This document shows, piece by piece, positions 46,917 through 58,139 of a stretch of 64,000 nt of DNA. The position numbers and the translations under genes are program-made. The notes beneath the pieces are model-generated. The model searched no databases. It saw only the letters and a list, made by a program, of their open reading frames with translations, and had not been told where the DNA came from. This DNA is from Ceratopteris richardii. Taxonomy: Eukaryota; Streptophyta; Polypodiopsida; Polypodiales; Pteridaceae. Numbering within the stretch: position 1 is the stretch's first letter; each line of letters starts with the position of its first letter. The stretch covers positions 100,660,139 to 100,724,138 of the forward strand of contig CM035438.1 of the NCBI GenBank assembly GCA_020310875.1, read 5' to 3'.

Positions 46917-48169
46917 GGCATAACAAGTCTATTATGCATGTTGCAGATCAAGATTTCCTGGCTACTTAGAAGGGCAAAGGTAAATGGAGCTCTTCTACTA
47001 GTAAGCAGAAATCTGCAAATGCTCCACATTCGAAGAAGGAAGACAAAGATGAGAAGAAATCAAAAAAGCAAAAATTGTTTTGCAAATACTATAAAGCAAA
47101 TGATCATGTCATCAAAAGCTGTCCAAAATTGGCTGCTAAAGAGGCAAAGAAGAAAGAGGTCGGAAAGGTTGTTGTAGATGCCTCTACACTGAAAACAGAG
47201 TCTCATAATCTTAAGCAGGAAGAAGAATGGGCGTTTACTACTATTTGCAGTTTTGACCCATCTTCTCATGAGCAGTGCATGTCTGTAGTAGACGCAGATG
47301 TTTGGTACTTTGATAGTGGGGTGACCAAACATGTTACCTCACAGTGCAATTTCTTCTCTTCACTCGAGCCTAACCCTACAAGGAATACTATTACATGTGC
47401 CAACAGCTCCTACTATCCTGTTATGGGAGTTGGTAAGATCATTTTGAATACTACTGATGGTACTTCTTTCACTTTGTCAGATGCTTTGTTTGTGCCAGGG
47501 ATCAAGAAAAATGTGTTATCAGTTTCTGCAGTAGCCAAGATTGGCTTGGTTGTGAAATTTGTTGATGATAGATGTACAATTCATGATCTGTCAAATGGCA
47601 ACGTCATTATTGCTTCTAGCATTTTATGTCGTGGGTTGTATAAGCTCATAGACTATGAAAGATTTGTAAATGATTTGGCATGTGCAGTATATGATTCTCT
47701 GGCTATGTTAGATGCAAAGCTTTGGCATGCAAGCTTTGGTCATCTAAATTTTGCTAGTTTACTATGCTTGCAGAAATCTGAAATGGTGTCCTCTTTGCCC
47801 AAACTTGAGGCACACGATAAACATGTATGTGAAGGCTATATTTTGGGGAAAATGCAGTGTTCTTCATTTCCAAAAGATGGTTCAGTTCGGGCTACTCAGA
47901 AATTGCAGCTTTTACATAATGATGTCTATGGTCCTATGCAGACACCTTCTTATGGGAACTATCTTTACTTCGTGACTTTCATCGATGATTTTTCCATGCA
48001 TGCATGCGTATATCCATTGAAGGCAAAGTCCGAAGTATTTATGTGCTTCAAATACTTTTTGGTTTTGGCTAAAAATTTATTAGCATGTAAAATGGCACCC
48101 TCCGTTCTGATGGAGGGGGGGAATATATGTCTTCTGACTTTAATGCATTTCTGGCTGAACGTGGGATAA
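46917..48169 (+). pseudogene. copia-B zinc knuckle, protease and integrase N-terminal half
   Basis: Lysine-rich region and a damaged knuckle CKYYKANDHVIKSC (second Cys is Tyr) at about 47078-47120. Protease WYFDSGVTKHVTS near 47300. GAG-pre-integrase LWHASFGHLNFASLLCL (47730), integrase LQLLHNDVYGPMQTPSYGNY and TFIDDFSMHACVYPL (47905-48015). A frameshift near 48110 loses the DGGGEY block; the open frame from 47075 ends at 48169. Confidence 0.83.
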
Positions 48170-48850
48170 AACAACATTGTACAATTTCATATACACCTCA
48201 AGAAAATGGAGTTCCTGAACGAAAGAACATGTCACTCATGGAAATGGCAAGGTGTATGGTCAAGAGTCATGCTTTACCACATAGTTTCTTGCTTGAGGCT
48301 ATTATGTGTGCAACATATGTACTGAACAGGTGTCCCACTAAAGCACTATAGTCTGTCACTCCATATGAGGCTTGGCATGGTCGCAAGCCATCTGTTGCTC
48401 ATTTGCGTGTTTTTGGTTGTCTGGCATATGCATTAGTGCCTGAACAACATCATAGAAAATTGGATGATAAAGCAATAAAATATATTTTTGTTGGGTATAG
48501 TTATGAAAGTAAAGGCTATCGTCTGTATCATCCAGAGACTAAACACATTCTGGTTAGCCGTGATGTTGTTTTTGTGGAAGATGCTATTCAGCCATTGCTT
48601 TCATGTACTAAGGAGACATTTGTTAGCTCCAAAGACATGTATGATACTTTGGTGCCTCTTTTTACACGTGGATAGTCTAGTGTTGGTCCTAATGAGGCAA
48701 CTTCTCAGCCTTTATAGGTTTCATGTGATGATGTAGATCATTCCATTTGTGGTGCGGATTTACATGATGCACTTGTTGAGAGAGCTGATATTGAGCATGA
48801 AAAAACTATGCCAAAATGGCTGTGTAGACCTTGCGTGATAACAAATTAGA
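48127..48850 (+). pseudogene. copia-B integrase C-terminal half and linker
   Basis: TISYTPQENGVPERKNMSLM (catalytic Glu block, near 48185), then ATYVLNRCPTKAL, a TAG, TPYEAWHGRKPSVAHLRVFG, KYIFVGYSYESKGYRLY (48480), and an acidic linker to about 48850. Stops at about 48350, 48675 and 48716. Confidence 0.8.
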
Positions 48851-48917
48851 TGCACCTCTATCATATCATACTCGGTTAGGCTCTTATAGTGCCTCTTTTG
48901 CATCAGATTGATATGCT

Positions 48918-49715
48918 ATGGCTGCCTCTAGTCTTTGTGATGAGACTAAACCTGTTTTGTTTGATGAAGCACAAAATTTTGAACATTGGATGGCTACAAT
49001 GCAATCTGAATATGATGTTATCATGAAAAATGATACATGGCCTTTATGTGACTTTTCTCCTGGCAAGAAGGCCATTGGCACTAAGTGGGTATACAAGCTG
49101 AAGCGTAAACCTGATGGAGCAGTTGACATGTATAAAGCTAGGCTTGTTGCAAAGGGTTATGTGCAAGAAAGAGGCATTGATTTTGATGAAACCTTTGCTC
49201 CCACTTGCCGAATGATTACTGTTCGTAGCATCTGTGCACTTGCAGCTCATCATGGTTGGAATGTACATCAATTGGACATTAAAAGAACATTTTTGAATGG
49301 TGACTTGCATGAAGAAGTGTATGTTTTCCAGCCCTATGACTTTGTGCAGAAAGGGCATGAAAACTAGGTGTGCAAGTTAAAGAAGTCATTATATGGTTTA
49401 AAGCAAGCACCACGTGCTTGGTATGAAAAGATACATGCCTATCTCATTGCACATGGTTTTGAGAATAGTCCAATTGAAAGCACCTTATATGTTAAGCGTG
49501 CTAATGATGTGCTTCTGATCATTGTGGTGTATGTTGATGACATGTTGCTCACTGGTCCTCATGACATACATATTGCTGATTTTAAGGCTGATTTGCATGC
49601 CTCATTTGAGATGTCTGATTTGGGGCATTTGCATCACTATTTGGGCATTCAATTTATGCAAGTTGATGGTGGAATGGCTTTGTGTCAAACAAAATATATT
49701 GACACATTATTGTAG
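48918..49715 (+). pseudogene. copia-B reverse transcriptase
   Basis: EHWMATMQSEYDVIMKNDTW, GTKWVYKLKRKPDG, KARLVAKGYVQERGIDFDET, QLDIKRTFLNGDLHEEVYV, a TAG at 49365-49367, then in the same frame LYGLKQAPRAWYEKIHAYL, VVYVDDMLLTGP (YVDD near 49530) and HLHHYLGIQFMQV. One in-frame stop splits it; catalytic residues remain. Confidence 0.87.
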
Positions 49716-50466
49716 TGTTTTGGCCTTCAAGACTGTAAGACTATTACCACCACTATGGAAACAGGTTTACGATTGAGTCTTCATGATGTTAGAGATGCAT
49801 TTGATGTTGTTCTCTATCAGCAGGCTATTGGAAGCTTGATTTACTTATGCATTACTCGGCTAGATATTTAGTTTGCTATCTCACAGATGAGCATGTTTAT
49901 GCATTTCCCAAGTGTCAAGCATTGGTAGGTGATTAAGCACATCTTTTGCTACTTGAGTGGTACCCGACTACTTGAATTGTTTTATCCCAAGGGGGGATCA
50001 TTACCGCCAGATATGCATGGGTTGGTTGCTATGACACTCGTGTGTCCACCAGTGTCTTTTGCTTCATGCTTGGTAGCTCATGTATATCTTGGTTGAGCAA
50101 GAAGCAACCTACTGTGGCCACTTCCAGTTGTGACATTGAGTATAGGGAAGCTTTCACAGTGACTGTTGAGTATGTGTGGCTCAGATGCCTTATGGATGAT
50201 TTGGGTGTTGGTCAGTCTTTTGCCACCACCATCTTCATTGACAGTCAAAGCACATTGGCAGTTGCAAGGAACCCTGTGTTCCATGCTCGAACTAAGCACA
50301 TTGAGGTAAATTATCATTATGTCAGGGAGAGGTTCTCTGCTTGGGAGATTAGCTTGGCATATGTGCCCACATAGGAGAACATTACAGACCTTTTTACGAA
50401 GGCTCTGCCTAGGGAGAAGTTTGAAGATTTCTGCAAAGCTTTGGGCTTACTTCCTTTTGTGGATTG
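49716..50466 (+). pseudogene. copia-B RNase H
   Basis: After a TAG at 49713-49715 come LYQQAIGSLIYLCITRLDI, FAISQMSMFMHFPSVKHW, then (in a second frame from 50042) SWLSKKQPTVATSSCDIEYR, FIDSQSTLAVARNPVFHART and HYVRERFSAWEISLAYVPT, with KALPREKFEDFCKALGL to the end near 50466. It degrades the RNA strand of the hybrid in an active element. Confidence 0.82.
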
Positions 50467-50531
50467 ATTCCACGTAGCTTGGCTACATGAGTGCAAATTC
50501 CTTGTTCACCACATCACTCCCAGGGGAGATT

Positions 50532-50759
50532 TGTTGATATATTTAGGTAGTGATGTGTGTGAACACTCTAGGACTGCCGGGGCACTTTTTTCCCTCTTTA
50601 GGAGGTTTTTTCCCCTGGCTTGTATATACGCCTATTGCCCTAATGGGCTACTTATCTTTGTACATTCTAGTGGTAATACATTCAACATTGTGTGTTGCTC
50701 CAAGCTTCTTCTTCTTCCTTGTGTTGTTTGCATGCTTCCACAAACTTCTAACTCCAATA
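50532..50759 (+). repeat. copia-B 3' LTR
   Basis: 228 bp, TGTTGATATATTTAGG...CTAACTCCAATA, preceded by a purine-rich AGGGGAGAT (50523-50530). Confidence 0.86.
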
Positions 50760-52357
50760 GTTTACATGATGCGGTTGTTGATGAGAGGATTGACATAGAG
50801 GAGGCAAAAACTATGCCTAAATGGTTGGTGCATACCTTGAGAGATACCAAATTAGATGCATTGTTGACATATCGTACTGATTTAGGCTCTCATAGTGCTT
50901 CCTTTGCATCCTCTTGCTATGCAATGACTGTGATCTCTAGTATTTGTGATGAAAATGAGTTTGGTTCTTTGATGGATCACAAAATTCAAAAAAAAAAAAG
51001 GCTGTTATGCAATCAAAATATGATGTTATTATGAAGAATGGTACTTTGCCTTCATGTGATTTGTCTCCTGGAAAAAATTTCCATTCTCAAGTATAAGGCA
51101 AGGCTTGTTGCCAAAGGTCATGCTCAAAGAGAGGCATTGATTTGGATGAGACCTTTGCTCCCACATGCCAAATGACCATTGTTCATAGAATTTGCGCACT
51201 TGCAGCTCATACATCAATTGGACATTACAATTGCATTTTCTAATGATGACTTACATGAAGAATTGTATGTATTTCAGCCCCATGGTTTTGTGCAACAAGG
51301 TGCATGAAAACAATCCAACTGAGAGAAGCTTATATGTCAAGCGTGCAGATGATGCTTTTGAAAACAATCCAACTGAGAGAACCTTATATGTTAAGCATGC
51401 AGATGATGTTCTTCTGATCATTTTCGTACATGTTGATGAGATATCGGGCATTCACTTTATGCAAGTTGATGGAGGAATAGCTTTATGTCAAACAAAATAT
51501 ATTAACACATTATTACAACATTTTGCCTTTGAAGATTGCAAAGCTATTACCACTCCCATGGAAAGAGGTAAATAGTTGAGTCTTCATGATGTTGGAGATG
51601 CATTTGATGTTGTTCTCTATTGATAGGCTATTGGATGCTTGATCGACTTGTGCATAACATTACTTGATCTTTAGTTTGCTATCAGATGAGGAGTTTTATG
51701 CATTGCCAAGGTACCAAGCATTAGTAGGTGGTTTAGCATATCTTCGCTACTTGAGTGGTACCTGACTACTTGGATTGTTTTATCCCAAGAGGGGATTATT
51801 ACTGTCAAATTTACATGCTTTTTTGACTTAGAATAGGTTGGTTTCCATGACACTCGTGTGTCCACCAGTGGCTTTTCCTTCATGCTTAGTAGCTCATGCA
51901 TATCTTGGTTAAGCATCAAGAAACTTCCTAATGGCCACTTCTAGTTGTGAGGCTAATTATTTGTCAACTTTCACAGTGAATGTTGAGTGTTTATGGCTCA
52001 GATGCCTTTTGGCTGATTTGGGTGTTGATCAGCCTTTTGCCACCATCATCTTCACTAATAGTTAGAGTGCATTGGTAGTTGGGAGGAACCCTGTGTTCCA
52101 TGCTCACGCAAAGCACATTAAGGTGCACCATCATTATGTCAGGGAGAGGTTCTTTGCTAGCAAGATCATTTGGCTTATGTGCCCACACAAGATAAGGTTG
52201 AACACATTTTCAAAAAGGCTCTGCCTAGGGAGGAGTTTTAAGGTTTTTACAAAGCTTTGGGCTTACTTTCTTTTGCGGATTGATCTCTTTCCACATAGCT
52301 TGGCACTCCTTATACATGAGTGCATCCTTGTCCACCACATCACTCCTAGGTGGTATT
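50760..52357 (+). pseudogene. Outer copia-B-family element, right part (RT, RNase H)
   Basis: Starts TTTACATGATGCGGTTGTTG, which continues the sequence broken at 45641. RT remnants: MPKWLVHTLRDTKLDA, ARLVAKGHAQREALI, EELYVFQPHGFVQQG; the YVDD region is deleted. A 54-bp tandem duplication at 51306-51413 repeats NNPTER(S/T)LYVK(R/H)ADD. RNase H: WLDCFIPRGDYYCQI-type frames and NPVFHAHAKHIKVHHHYVRE near 52085. Many stops. Confidence 0.8.
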
Positions 52358-52583
52358 TATTGATATATTTTGATAGTGATGTGTGTGAACATACCTAGGG
52401 CTATCATGGCACTTTCCCTCTTTAGGAGGTTTTTTCCCTCAGCTTGTATATATGCCTATAACCCTAACGAGACACTTATATTTGTACATTCACTTGGTAA
52501 TACATTCTATATTCTATTGTGCTCCAAGCTTCTTCTTCTTCCTTTTGTGATTCGTGTACTTCTGCAAACCTTGAACTCCAACA
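52358..52583 (+). repeat. Outer copia-B-family 3' LTR
   Basis: 226 bp, TATTGATATATTTTG...TTGAACTCCAACA, similar to both LTRs of the inner element. The outer 5' LTR is not present in the window. Confidence 0.8.
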
Positions 52584-53893
52584 AAATCAATATAGAAGCA
52601 TAAGAAAAGGCAAACATATAGGTATTGAAAAGTAATTGAGATTTTCAAGATCTTGCATTCATTTATGCACTAAAAGAATGAATGTTTATGCATTCATCTC
52701 AGAAAGGGGTAGCTTTAATGAACAATCTAGAGTTCTAGGCTTTCTGTTTGCAAATGTTAGGTTTCCTCTTTATTAGAAACACTTTAAATGCACAAAAGCA
52801 TGTGCATGAGCATGATGATGCATTCAAGGAAAGTAGACATTGGTGCAAAAAAAGTAGAGTGCATGAATGTTAAGTATATTAGAAGCAATAGATGTCTTGG
52901 ATCATTGATGCCATAAATGCATTTGCATGTAAGTACATGTATTGAGAATTAACTTTCTACTTTCTAGTTTCTTACAAGATAGGAGTATTTAATTTAATAT
53001 AGTTCCCAATAGATAATGTAATTTTTAATGGTAGAACGACATTTGGGGAAGATGTAAAAGATAAGGTATGTGCAAAATCAAGGGACCTAGATTTTGCAAG
53101 ATAAATTCCTAGAGATTCCTTCTCCAACATATACTTAGGTATCCAAAGATCTTAATGTAAACTTTACATTATTTATTGAGTATGTCTTGCTTCATAAGGC
53201 AATAAGTAAGAGCCTTCCTAGAATAAATAAGCTAGAAGTGGCATTTCAATAGGATCTCTTGCTAAGTAGATGGTAAGGAAGCAAGGCATACATGAAAGAG
53301 TTAGTACCCAAATATTTTTGATGGCTTATAAAGCTTTTTGAAACAAATCCTTTCGTTATAACATGGTCCCAATGTCATGTATACATTAACATAGTGAACC
53401 TACAATTTCACTACCAGCTATAAGTATAAGAGATAGTTAGAGACAGTTTATTGAAAAATGTTCCAAAGAAGTTTTTAATGAGATATCCTAACTAGAATGA
53501 TACCTTATACTTTTAAAAGTTTCATGGATACTTTGAGATTGATTTCTCACTAGACCATCAAGGAAAATCATTGAAATAGGACATGAACGATTGAACTTAG
53601 ATAGCAAATAGAGTATAGAAGTTCAAGTTTGCTTCCACCAATAGAAATGGTGCAAAGTATTCAAAGGTATCAAGAGAAATTTGTAAATGCCTTCCTTTTA
53701 GAAGAGTGATTTTTAATACTATGAATTCATTCATTTAAGAGATTTGCATTTAAAATATGAAATTCAAGATAACTTATCATTAGAAGATACAATAGTGCCT
53801 AGTGGGTGGAACTTAAAAGTTCTAAAAGATACAAAGATTAAATGGAAAGATCTTCTTATTTCATCATAATTGTGCCATTGAAACATTCTAAAA
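52584..53893. other. No recognised gene
   Basis: 1.3 kb, AT-rich, no open frame above 60 codons of interest and no repeat pattern recognised. Confidence 0.4.
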
Positions 53894-54120
53894 CACTACA
53901 ACATATGAGGGGCATACATCTGTTGTCCATATTGACGGTCACCCCCTCGACGTCGGTATGATTGTTGAAAATTTCTCTAAAGATCTTGTAGGGCATACCA
54001 ACGGTCATTTGACCGCCGGTATGACCGTTTAAAATGCATCATCGATATTCGTTGCCATCGCTGGTATAGGTGCCGGTATATGTGTCGGTAATTTGTTGGA
54101 AGTTATTGATGCATATACTA
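53894..54120. mobile_element. CACTA-type DNA transposon terminus (candidate)
   Basis: CACTACAACATATG at 53894 is the canonical start of a CACTA (EnSpm) inverted repeat. It is followed by subterminal motifs of CGGTATG/CGGTCA type in both orientations (GACGGTCAC, CGTCGGTATG, ACGGTCATTTGACCG, GCCGGTATGACCG) up to about 54090. No matching TTGTAGTG end was found downstream, so it is a fragment or extends past a later insertion. Confidence 0.4.
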
Positions 54121-54269
54121 GCACTATATCGATGCATATATCGACACCATCTTTTAAACATACAGGGAATCGAGAGCAAAAATTTTACATTTTGCATGTC
54201 ATTTGAGCAAAGTACTACTTATGTCGAACTTGTGTGCGTGAACTGAATTTTGATCTGCATTATCTTGTG

Positions 54270-54582
54270 CACACACACACACATATCTCTCTCTACACAC
54301 AAACACTCTCTCTCTTTAGATCTCGCATCTTGGTAAGTGGTGCACGTACTCTTACCCTTTCTCTTTCTCTATGCTTTTTGTTTTATAATTTCTCTTCTCT
54401 TTGGTTTTGCGAGAATTTTTTGGCATCGATTCTTTGGAATCCGACGAGAGACGACATTCATTAGGCTTTGATGACAACGATCCAAAAGAGGTACATACCT
54501 ATAAGTGATTGTTTTATTCTCTATTGATAGAGAGAGAGAGATGAAAGAGAGAGAAAAAGAGAGAGATCTAGAGAGAGAGAGT

Positions 54583-54622
<40 letters not shown>

Positions 54623-55484
54623 TGAAAGAGAGAGAGAAAGAAAGAGAGAGGGAGAGAGAGAGAGAGATTAAAGAAAGAGAGAGATAAAGAGAGAGAACGA
54701 GAGAGAGAGAGATAGAGATACATACACACACATACACACATGCATACATACACACACACATATACACACATGCATACATACACACGCACACATATACACA
54801 CATGCATACGTACACACACATATATACACACATGCATACATGCACACACACATATACACACATGCATACACATACATATGCATATATACATTCACATACA
54901 TATGTACACACACATACATACACATATACATACACAAACATACACATATACATACACAAACATATGCATACATACATTCACACACATGTGTACCCACACA
55001 TACATACACATACAATATTACATACACACATGCATATTACATACTCACATATATATATTACATACTCACATATATATATTACATACTCACATACACATAT
55101 TCATGAATATACATACATGCATACACACTGACGTACATATACACACACTCACATATATACATACACAAACATATGCATACATACATATATACATACACAA
55201 ACATATGCATGCATACATTCACACACATATGTACACACACATACATATTACATACTCACATACACATATTCATGCATATGCATGCATACACACATATACA
55301 TACACTCATATACATATTACATACACACATGCATATACATACAAACATGCATATACATACACACATATACATACACACTCACATACATACACACACACAC
55401 TCACATACATATACACACACACAATCACATATATACATACACACTCACACCTATACACACACACACTCACATACATTACATACA
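54270..55484. repeat. Simple-repeat tract: CA/CT, (GA)n, then degenerate (CACATA)n
   Basis: CACACA and CTCTCT blocks 54270-54320; degenerate GAGA 54530-54720; then about 760 bp of alternating CACA/CATA/TATA to 55484. Long open frames over it (YTHTHI, ICMCMHV) are repeat artefacts. Confidence 0.95.
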
Positions 55485-55736
55485 CACATGCATATGCATA
55501 CACATGCATATGCATACACATGCATATGCATACACATGCATATGCATACACATGCATATGCATATGCATACACATGCATATGCATACACATGCATATGCA
55601 TACACATGCATATGCATACACATGCATATGCATACACATGCATATGCATACACATGCATATGCATACACATGCATATGCATACACATGCATATGCATACA
55701 CATGCATATGCATACACATGCATATGCATACACATG
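55485..55736. repeat. Tandem array of a 16-bp palindromic unit
   Basis: Unit ATGCATATGCATACAC repeated about 15 times with one 6-bp slip (near 55560). The core ATGCATATGCAT is its own reverse complement. The whole array is alternating purine-pyrimidine. Confidence 0.95.
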
Positions 55737-56614
55737 TGTTGCAGAGCAAAGGAGCACAAGAGAAGAGCCCCAAAATTTTCAAATTAATGGCATATTTTTC
55801 TTCTTCAAAGTCCTAGAGAATTCCCTCAAGCCATGTAAATGCACTAGAGGAGTCCTCTAGTTGCATAATCCCAATTTGTTGTAAAATATCCCTTGTAAAC
55901 TAGTAGGAAATTCATCTTTTTTGTAATAAAGTACCGGTCTCTTGTGTGAAAGGACCAAACTTAGGGCACATGTATATAAGTCACTTTGTGACTCTTTGTA
56001 GAGACTTTTTTCCATTGTGAAGAAGGAACTCTCCAAAATTTCGAATTTGCCTCTTTCTTGCAGATTTCCATCTTCTCTTTGATCTTGTATGTGTGTGTAA
56101 TGCTTGGAATGTGTGTGTAGGACTGTTGTCTACCCCTCCCCACTGTTTTTGAGCTACTGTAGTGTGTGTGTGAGCTTGTAGGAGTTATGACGTGAGCGTG
56201 GGTGCTTCCCGCCATTCACTATTTTGGTCATAACTTGAAGCAGAGTTGTCAAAATCGAGTGAAACCACTTCCAATAGATGTGTCTTGTTGAGAGCTTCGA
56301 AACGAGTACCCTATTGACTATATTCAGAGTTAAAAGTTGGGAGAAATCCTTGATTTTCTGAAAACTGCTGTAAGAGGTATCGCGGCAAACACTTTCAGTT
56401 TCTCAATGAGCTTGAGAGGTGGATTAGTCTTTTCTCATTCATAGCAGCTGAACCACTTCATGTTCCATCATGTGTGCACATGTCCTCATACACTTGGTTA
56501 GGTCGTTCGATCGGATTGACATTTAAATGTGTGTTAATTTCTCACTATATGCACTTGTGTTGCAATAGAGGTACAATCGCACGAGTCCTTGAGTCTTCTT
56601 GACTCAAGTACACA
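55737..56614 (+). repeat. gypsy-2 5' LTR (candidate boundaries)
   Basis: The right end is inferred from the primer site at 56621: LTR ...CTCAAGTACACA, then a 6-bp spacer. The left end is placed where the ATGCAT array stops (TGTTGCAGAGC). TATA-like TGTATATAAG near 55970. The 3' LTR is outside the window, so the boundaries are unproven. Confidence 0.5.
56588..56608 (+). other. Hairpin just before gypsy-2 primer site
   Basis: CTTGAGTC-TTCTT-GACTCAAG, a perfect 8-bp stem with a 5-nt loop at the end of the putative U5. It could matter for primer placement or integrase end recognition; that is inference. Confidence 0.6.
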
Positions 56615-56620
56615 CGTTTT

Positions 56621-56638
56621 TGGCTCCGTTGCCGGGGA
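56621..56638 (+). promoter_or_regulatory. gypsy-2 primer-binding site (tRNA-Asp type)
   Basis: TGGCTCCGTTGCCGGGGA differs at one base from TGGCGCCGTTGCCGGGGA, the complement of plant tRNA-Asp used by Tat/Athila gypsy elements. Confidence 0.8.
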
Positions 56639-57289
56639 ACACTCAGCCAAGGTGCCTTTGTGATGGTTATAGATCGAGTGTGATGGAATCGTATTTGTAG
56701 AAGTGAACTTGTTCTGTGGCAAGTAGTCAATCACTTCAGCACTTGTTACTTCACATCTCCAAGGTGTGTGTAATGAGTTTTTAGGTTTAGGGTTAGTAGG
56801 AAGGGAGAGAAGTAGGAGTTAGGGTTAGGTGAGAAGGAGAGAAGAAGTGAAGATAGGTGAAGTAGGAGTAGGCCAAGACCACAAAAAAAAAAAGCCAAAA
56901 AATTGTCTAAAATTAGGAATGTTCAATTCCTGTCAAAAAAGGTATAAAAACCAAAAAAATTGACTCATTTGATACTTCACTGCACTCTGGTATCGTTTGC
57001 GAGCAGCAACCGATATCGTGGGAGGAGTATCGTGCATTTCAGACCTGCAAAGTCAGATTTTGAGCTAAAGGTGCAAGCAAGGTAGTACAAAGGTGAGGTT
57101 CCACAAAGATTATCTGATAAAAACACACTAAAAGTGCACAAATGAGTGAATAAATGCATGTGCGGTATCGCGGGGGGGGGAAAACTAGTTGTTAATTGAA
57201 TTTCTTTGTGAGGGACAGGGGCCTAGGAGTGAAGAGGTGTGTGAGGAGAGCAAGGGGGTGCAAAACTTTTTGAATTTTTTAGGCTTTTT
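56639..57289 (+). other. gypsy-2 leader, first part
   Basis: Untranslated. Scattered TATCG words begin here (GGTATCGTTTGCG at about 56990, GATATCGTGG, GTATCGTGC, GGTATCGCGG, then a G9 run at about 57172-57180). No ORF. Confidence 0.5.
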
Positions 57290-58050
57290 GGCTTGAGTAT
57301 CGCGATCGATTGAGTTTTGGTATCGCGATACCAAAATTCCCTTGTATCGCGATAGTCGCCGAGGTATCGTATCGCCGGGTACCAGTCTTGGTATCACGAT
57401 ACCAATCTGGTATCGTGTCGACAAGTTGGTCTCGTGATATCACTCTACCTAGTGGTATCGTATCGTTACCTACTTTGGTATCGTATCGTCCACTTGCTTG
57501 GTATAGCGATACCATCTTCAGTATCATATCGCCTTAGTTCTCAGGTCTCGTATCGCGAGGACCTTGGTATCATATCATCCTTGATCGTGGTATCGTATCG
57601 TTAATCCGGAAGTATCATATCGTCCACTTCCTAGTGTAGTATCGCGATACCATTGCTGGTATCGTATTGTACAAGTCAGTGGTATCGTATCGCCACTTGT
57701 CTTGGTATCGTATCGTCTCTTTGCCGGGAGTCGTATTGCGATACCCAATTGGTATTGTATCGACGTATGCTCTAGTATCGTATCGCTTGAGCAATCTGGT
57801 ATCGTATCGTAGGGCTTCCAGTATCGTATCGTGTAAAAGAGGTGGTATCGTATCGTGGCCAAAATCAGTATCGTATCGTCTTGTTGTTCAGGTATCGTAT
57901 CGCGAGGATTGTTGGTATCGTATCGTGGCACTAGTTGAGTATCGTATCGCCGGCTATAGCAAGTATCGTATCGTGTAGACTCCAAGTATCGTGTCGTGGC
58001 CAGCTCGGTATCGCCCAGTGCAATATCGCCTGGAAGTGGTATCGGCTAGA
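57290..58050 (+). repeat. gypsy-2 leader: TATCGTATCG array
   Basis: About 760 bp in which (T/G)GGTATCGTATCG(T/C) recurs every 20-35 bp with variable spacers. The first ~200 bp carry palindromic versions such as TATCGCGATA. Small frames (VSYR..., DTIP...) are by-products. No other stretch of the window has this motif. Confidence 0.88.
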
Positions 58051-58139
58051 GTGGTTGAAGCATTTTGTCAGGAAACTTGAGGCTTTGGAAGATCTACTCA
58101 GGGAGAGTCTCTGAGACTTAGAGAGTCTTAGGAGGGTGA

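Larger units (their letters stand above)
45642..50759 (+). mobile_element. copia-B inner element: 5.1-kb Ty1/copia inserted in its own family
   Basis: LTRs of 230 and 228 bp, gag, and pol in copia order. Flanks ATTTA (45637-45641) and GTTTA (50760-50764) look like a 5-bp target duplication with one change, and the host pol reads across the site. Frameshifts and stops throughout, so it is not autonomous. LTR copies differ at numerous bases, making it older than gypsy-1. Confidence 0.88.

Noticed and set aside
54369..55860. Long open frames rich in Tyr-Thr-His-Ile or Cys-Met-His
   Set aside because: Artefacts of (CACATA)n and the 16-bp palindromic array.
57290..58050. TATCGTATCG array as a CRISPR array
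   Set aside because: Irregular spacing, degenerate short repeats, no unique spacers of even length, and a eukaryotic retrotransposon leader context.
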